From: Opitutaceae bacterium
GTDB taxonomy: Bacteria; Verrucomicrobiota; Verrucomicrobiia; Opitutales; Opitutaceae
Direction of reading: 5' to 3'
Assembly (NCBI GenBank): GCA_030648295.1
Contig: JAUSID010000264.1
Location: 1 to 64,000, forward strand
Length of the DNA stretch: 64,000 nt
Below the pieces are notes generated by a model. The model searched no databases and was not told the origin of the DNA. It saw only the letters and a program-made list of their open reading frames with translations. A program made the position numbers and the translations under genes. Positions within the stretch are counted from its first letter, which is position 1. Every line of letters begins with the position of its first letter. Positions 63,341 through 64,000 of this stretch are shown piece by piece.

Positions 63341-64000
63341 TCACCGGCCCGGGCCGGGTGGCTTTCCCGGCGGCGTGATGTTCCGCCAGAGTTCGACCTT
63401 GTTGGACTGATGATTCGCCCCGAAGAGGCTCGGTGCGCCGTTGCCGTCCAGGTCGACGATTCGCATGCTGTGATTGCCGTTCGTGCCGATCACCTGTTTC
63501 GTCCAGCGCTTACCACCGCCGTGGTTGAGATAGACGGAGACATTCTGCGGGGCGTCGCCCTGCAGCATTGCAGCCGCGACGATATCAGGCCGGCCGTCGA
63601 GGTTGAAGTCGGCGATGCCAACGAAGTGCTGCACCGTCTCGATGTCCGGCTCGACGACGTGCTCGATCCACCGGCCCGACTTTGCGTTCGCGGGCGCCTC
63701 GAACCAGGAGATCCGATACCGCTGGCCTTTGGGTTCCGACGGCGACAGCGCGATATCGAGCCGGCCGTCGCCGTTGAGATCGCCTGTGGCGACGAAAACC
63801 TTGTCCTGTTTCCATTCGGGTCCGAACACGCGGACCGGCCAGCGGCCCAACAGGTCGCCGCGATTCTCGAGCCAGGTGCCGTTGATCACGACGTCGAGGT
63901 CCCCGTCGCGATCAAGATCCGCTGCCGCCAGGCCCTCGCCATCGGAGATGGTCTCGGTGGCACGGGTCCATGTATCCAGCGACTCCTGACGATAGATGAA
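63341..64000 (-). CDS. FG-GAP/VCBS repeat protein, 5' end outside the window
   Basis: Partial, 219 residues to the stop at 63341. FG-GAP-type repeats are visible: GLAAADLDRDGDLDVVIN, ATGDLNGDGRLDIALS, GIADFNLDGRPDIVAA and MRIVDLDGNGAPSLFG, each with the Asp-rich calcium-like loop (DxDxDGxxD). Such secreted beta-propellers are common in PVC bacteria. The ATG at 63889 is internal; the frame stays open to the window edge. Function unknown. Confidence 0.85.
   Translation of the reverse strand, partial: FIYRQESLDTWTRATETISDGEGLAAADLDRDGDLDVVINGTWLENRGDLLGRWPVRVFGPEWKQDKVFVATGDLNGDGRLDIALSPSEPKGQRYRISWFEAPANAKSGRWIEHVVEPDIETVQHFVGIADFNLDGRPDIVAAAMLQGDAPQNVSVYLNHGGGKRWTKQVIGTNGNHSMRIVDLDGNGAPSLFGANHQSNKVELWRNITPPGKPPGPGR

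Noticed and set aside
1-64000. CRISPR array
   Set aside because: No series of regularly spaced identical repeats was seen; the repeats found are pairs or single palindromes.

Overview
The window looks like a chromosome segment from a GC-rich member of the Verrucomicrobiota, most like the Opitutaceae/Opitutales. This rests on the gene families: Cys-type sulfatases, TonB-dependent receptors with an N-terminal carboxypeptidase-regulatory-like domain, DUF1592/DUF1552 and DUF1549/DUF1501 planctomycete-type proteins, HEAT-repeat cytochrome c, a PocR-AraC regulator, and a Ton operon with two ExbD genes. No rRNA or other taxonomic marker was compared.

Layout. 1-6.9 kb: two secreted sulfatases and a TonB-dependent receptor on the minus strand, followed by a broken tandem copy of the receptor 5' end. 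7.1-7.7 kb: an IS200/IS605-type element. 7.8-16 kb: a catabolic island with two URO-D-type (corrinoid methyltransferase-like) proteins, sugar isomerase/epimerase-type TIM barrels, a Gfo/Idh/MocA oxidoreductase and several gene fragments. 16-26.6 kb: a corrinoid one-carbon locus with DUF1638, RACo-type activator (one frameshift), PocR-AraC regulator, methylene-THF reductase with MetV zinc domain, pterin-binding methyltransferase, amidohydrolase, FolD, corrinoid protein, a short CobW-like P-loop protein and a DUF6580 membrane protein. The four folate genes sit between two copies of a direct repeat made of the araC 3' end and the corrinoid-gene 5' end.

26.6-29.6 kb: an IS1634-family element with terminal inverted repeats, beside remnants of a second copy and of an IS1595-like element. 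29.7-38.9 kb: a ferritin-like DUF455 protein, a truncated HEAT/cytochrome c protein, an esterase, a collapsed DUF1549/DUF1501 pair and an intact DUF1592-DUF1552 pair. 39.2-43.1 kb: decayed mobile DNA (integrase/ExeA-type ATPase transposon, IS110 piece, frameshifted hipBA), ending at a truncated tRNA-Pro. 43.3-48.3 kb: a minus-strand operon exbB-exbD-exbD-tonB-TPR protein and two membrane-anchored coiled-coil proteins, closed by a strong terminator. 48.7-49.2 kb: tRNA-Gln(CUG), tRNA-Thr(UGU), tRNA-Lys(CUU). 49.4-58.3 kb: M14 peptidase, atypical SDR, receptor pseudogene, gamma-glutamyltransferase and M20 peptidase. 58.4-63.0 kb: core genes rpmI, rplT, pheS, pheT. 63.1-64.0 kb: a TIM-barrel remnant and the C-terminal end of an FG-GAP protein.

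Functional reading (inference): the left third fits import and desulfation of a glycan plus release of methyl groups from methoxylated (methyl-ether) compounds. A URO-D-type methyltransferase would pass the methyl group to the corrinoid protein at 24580, the pterin-binding methyltransferase at 21238 to tetrahydrofolate, and MTHFR-MetV plus FolD would oxidise it. RACo would re-reduce inactive cobalamin and the PocR-AraC protein would control the locus. The Ton operon could energise the receptors. The many chimeric, truncated and frameshifted genes show strong rearrangement in 6-43 kb, while the right third is ordinary chromosome.
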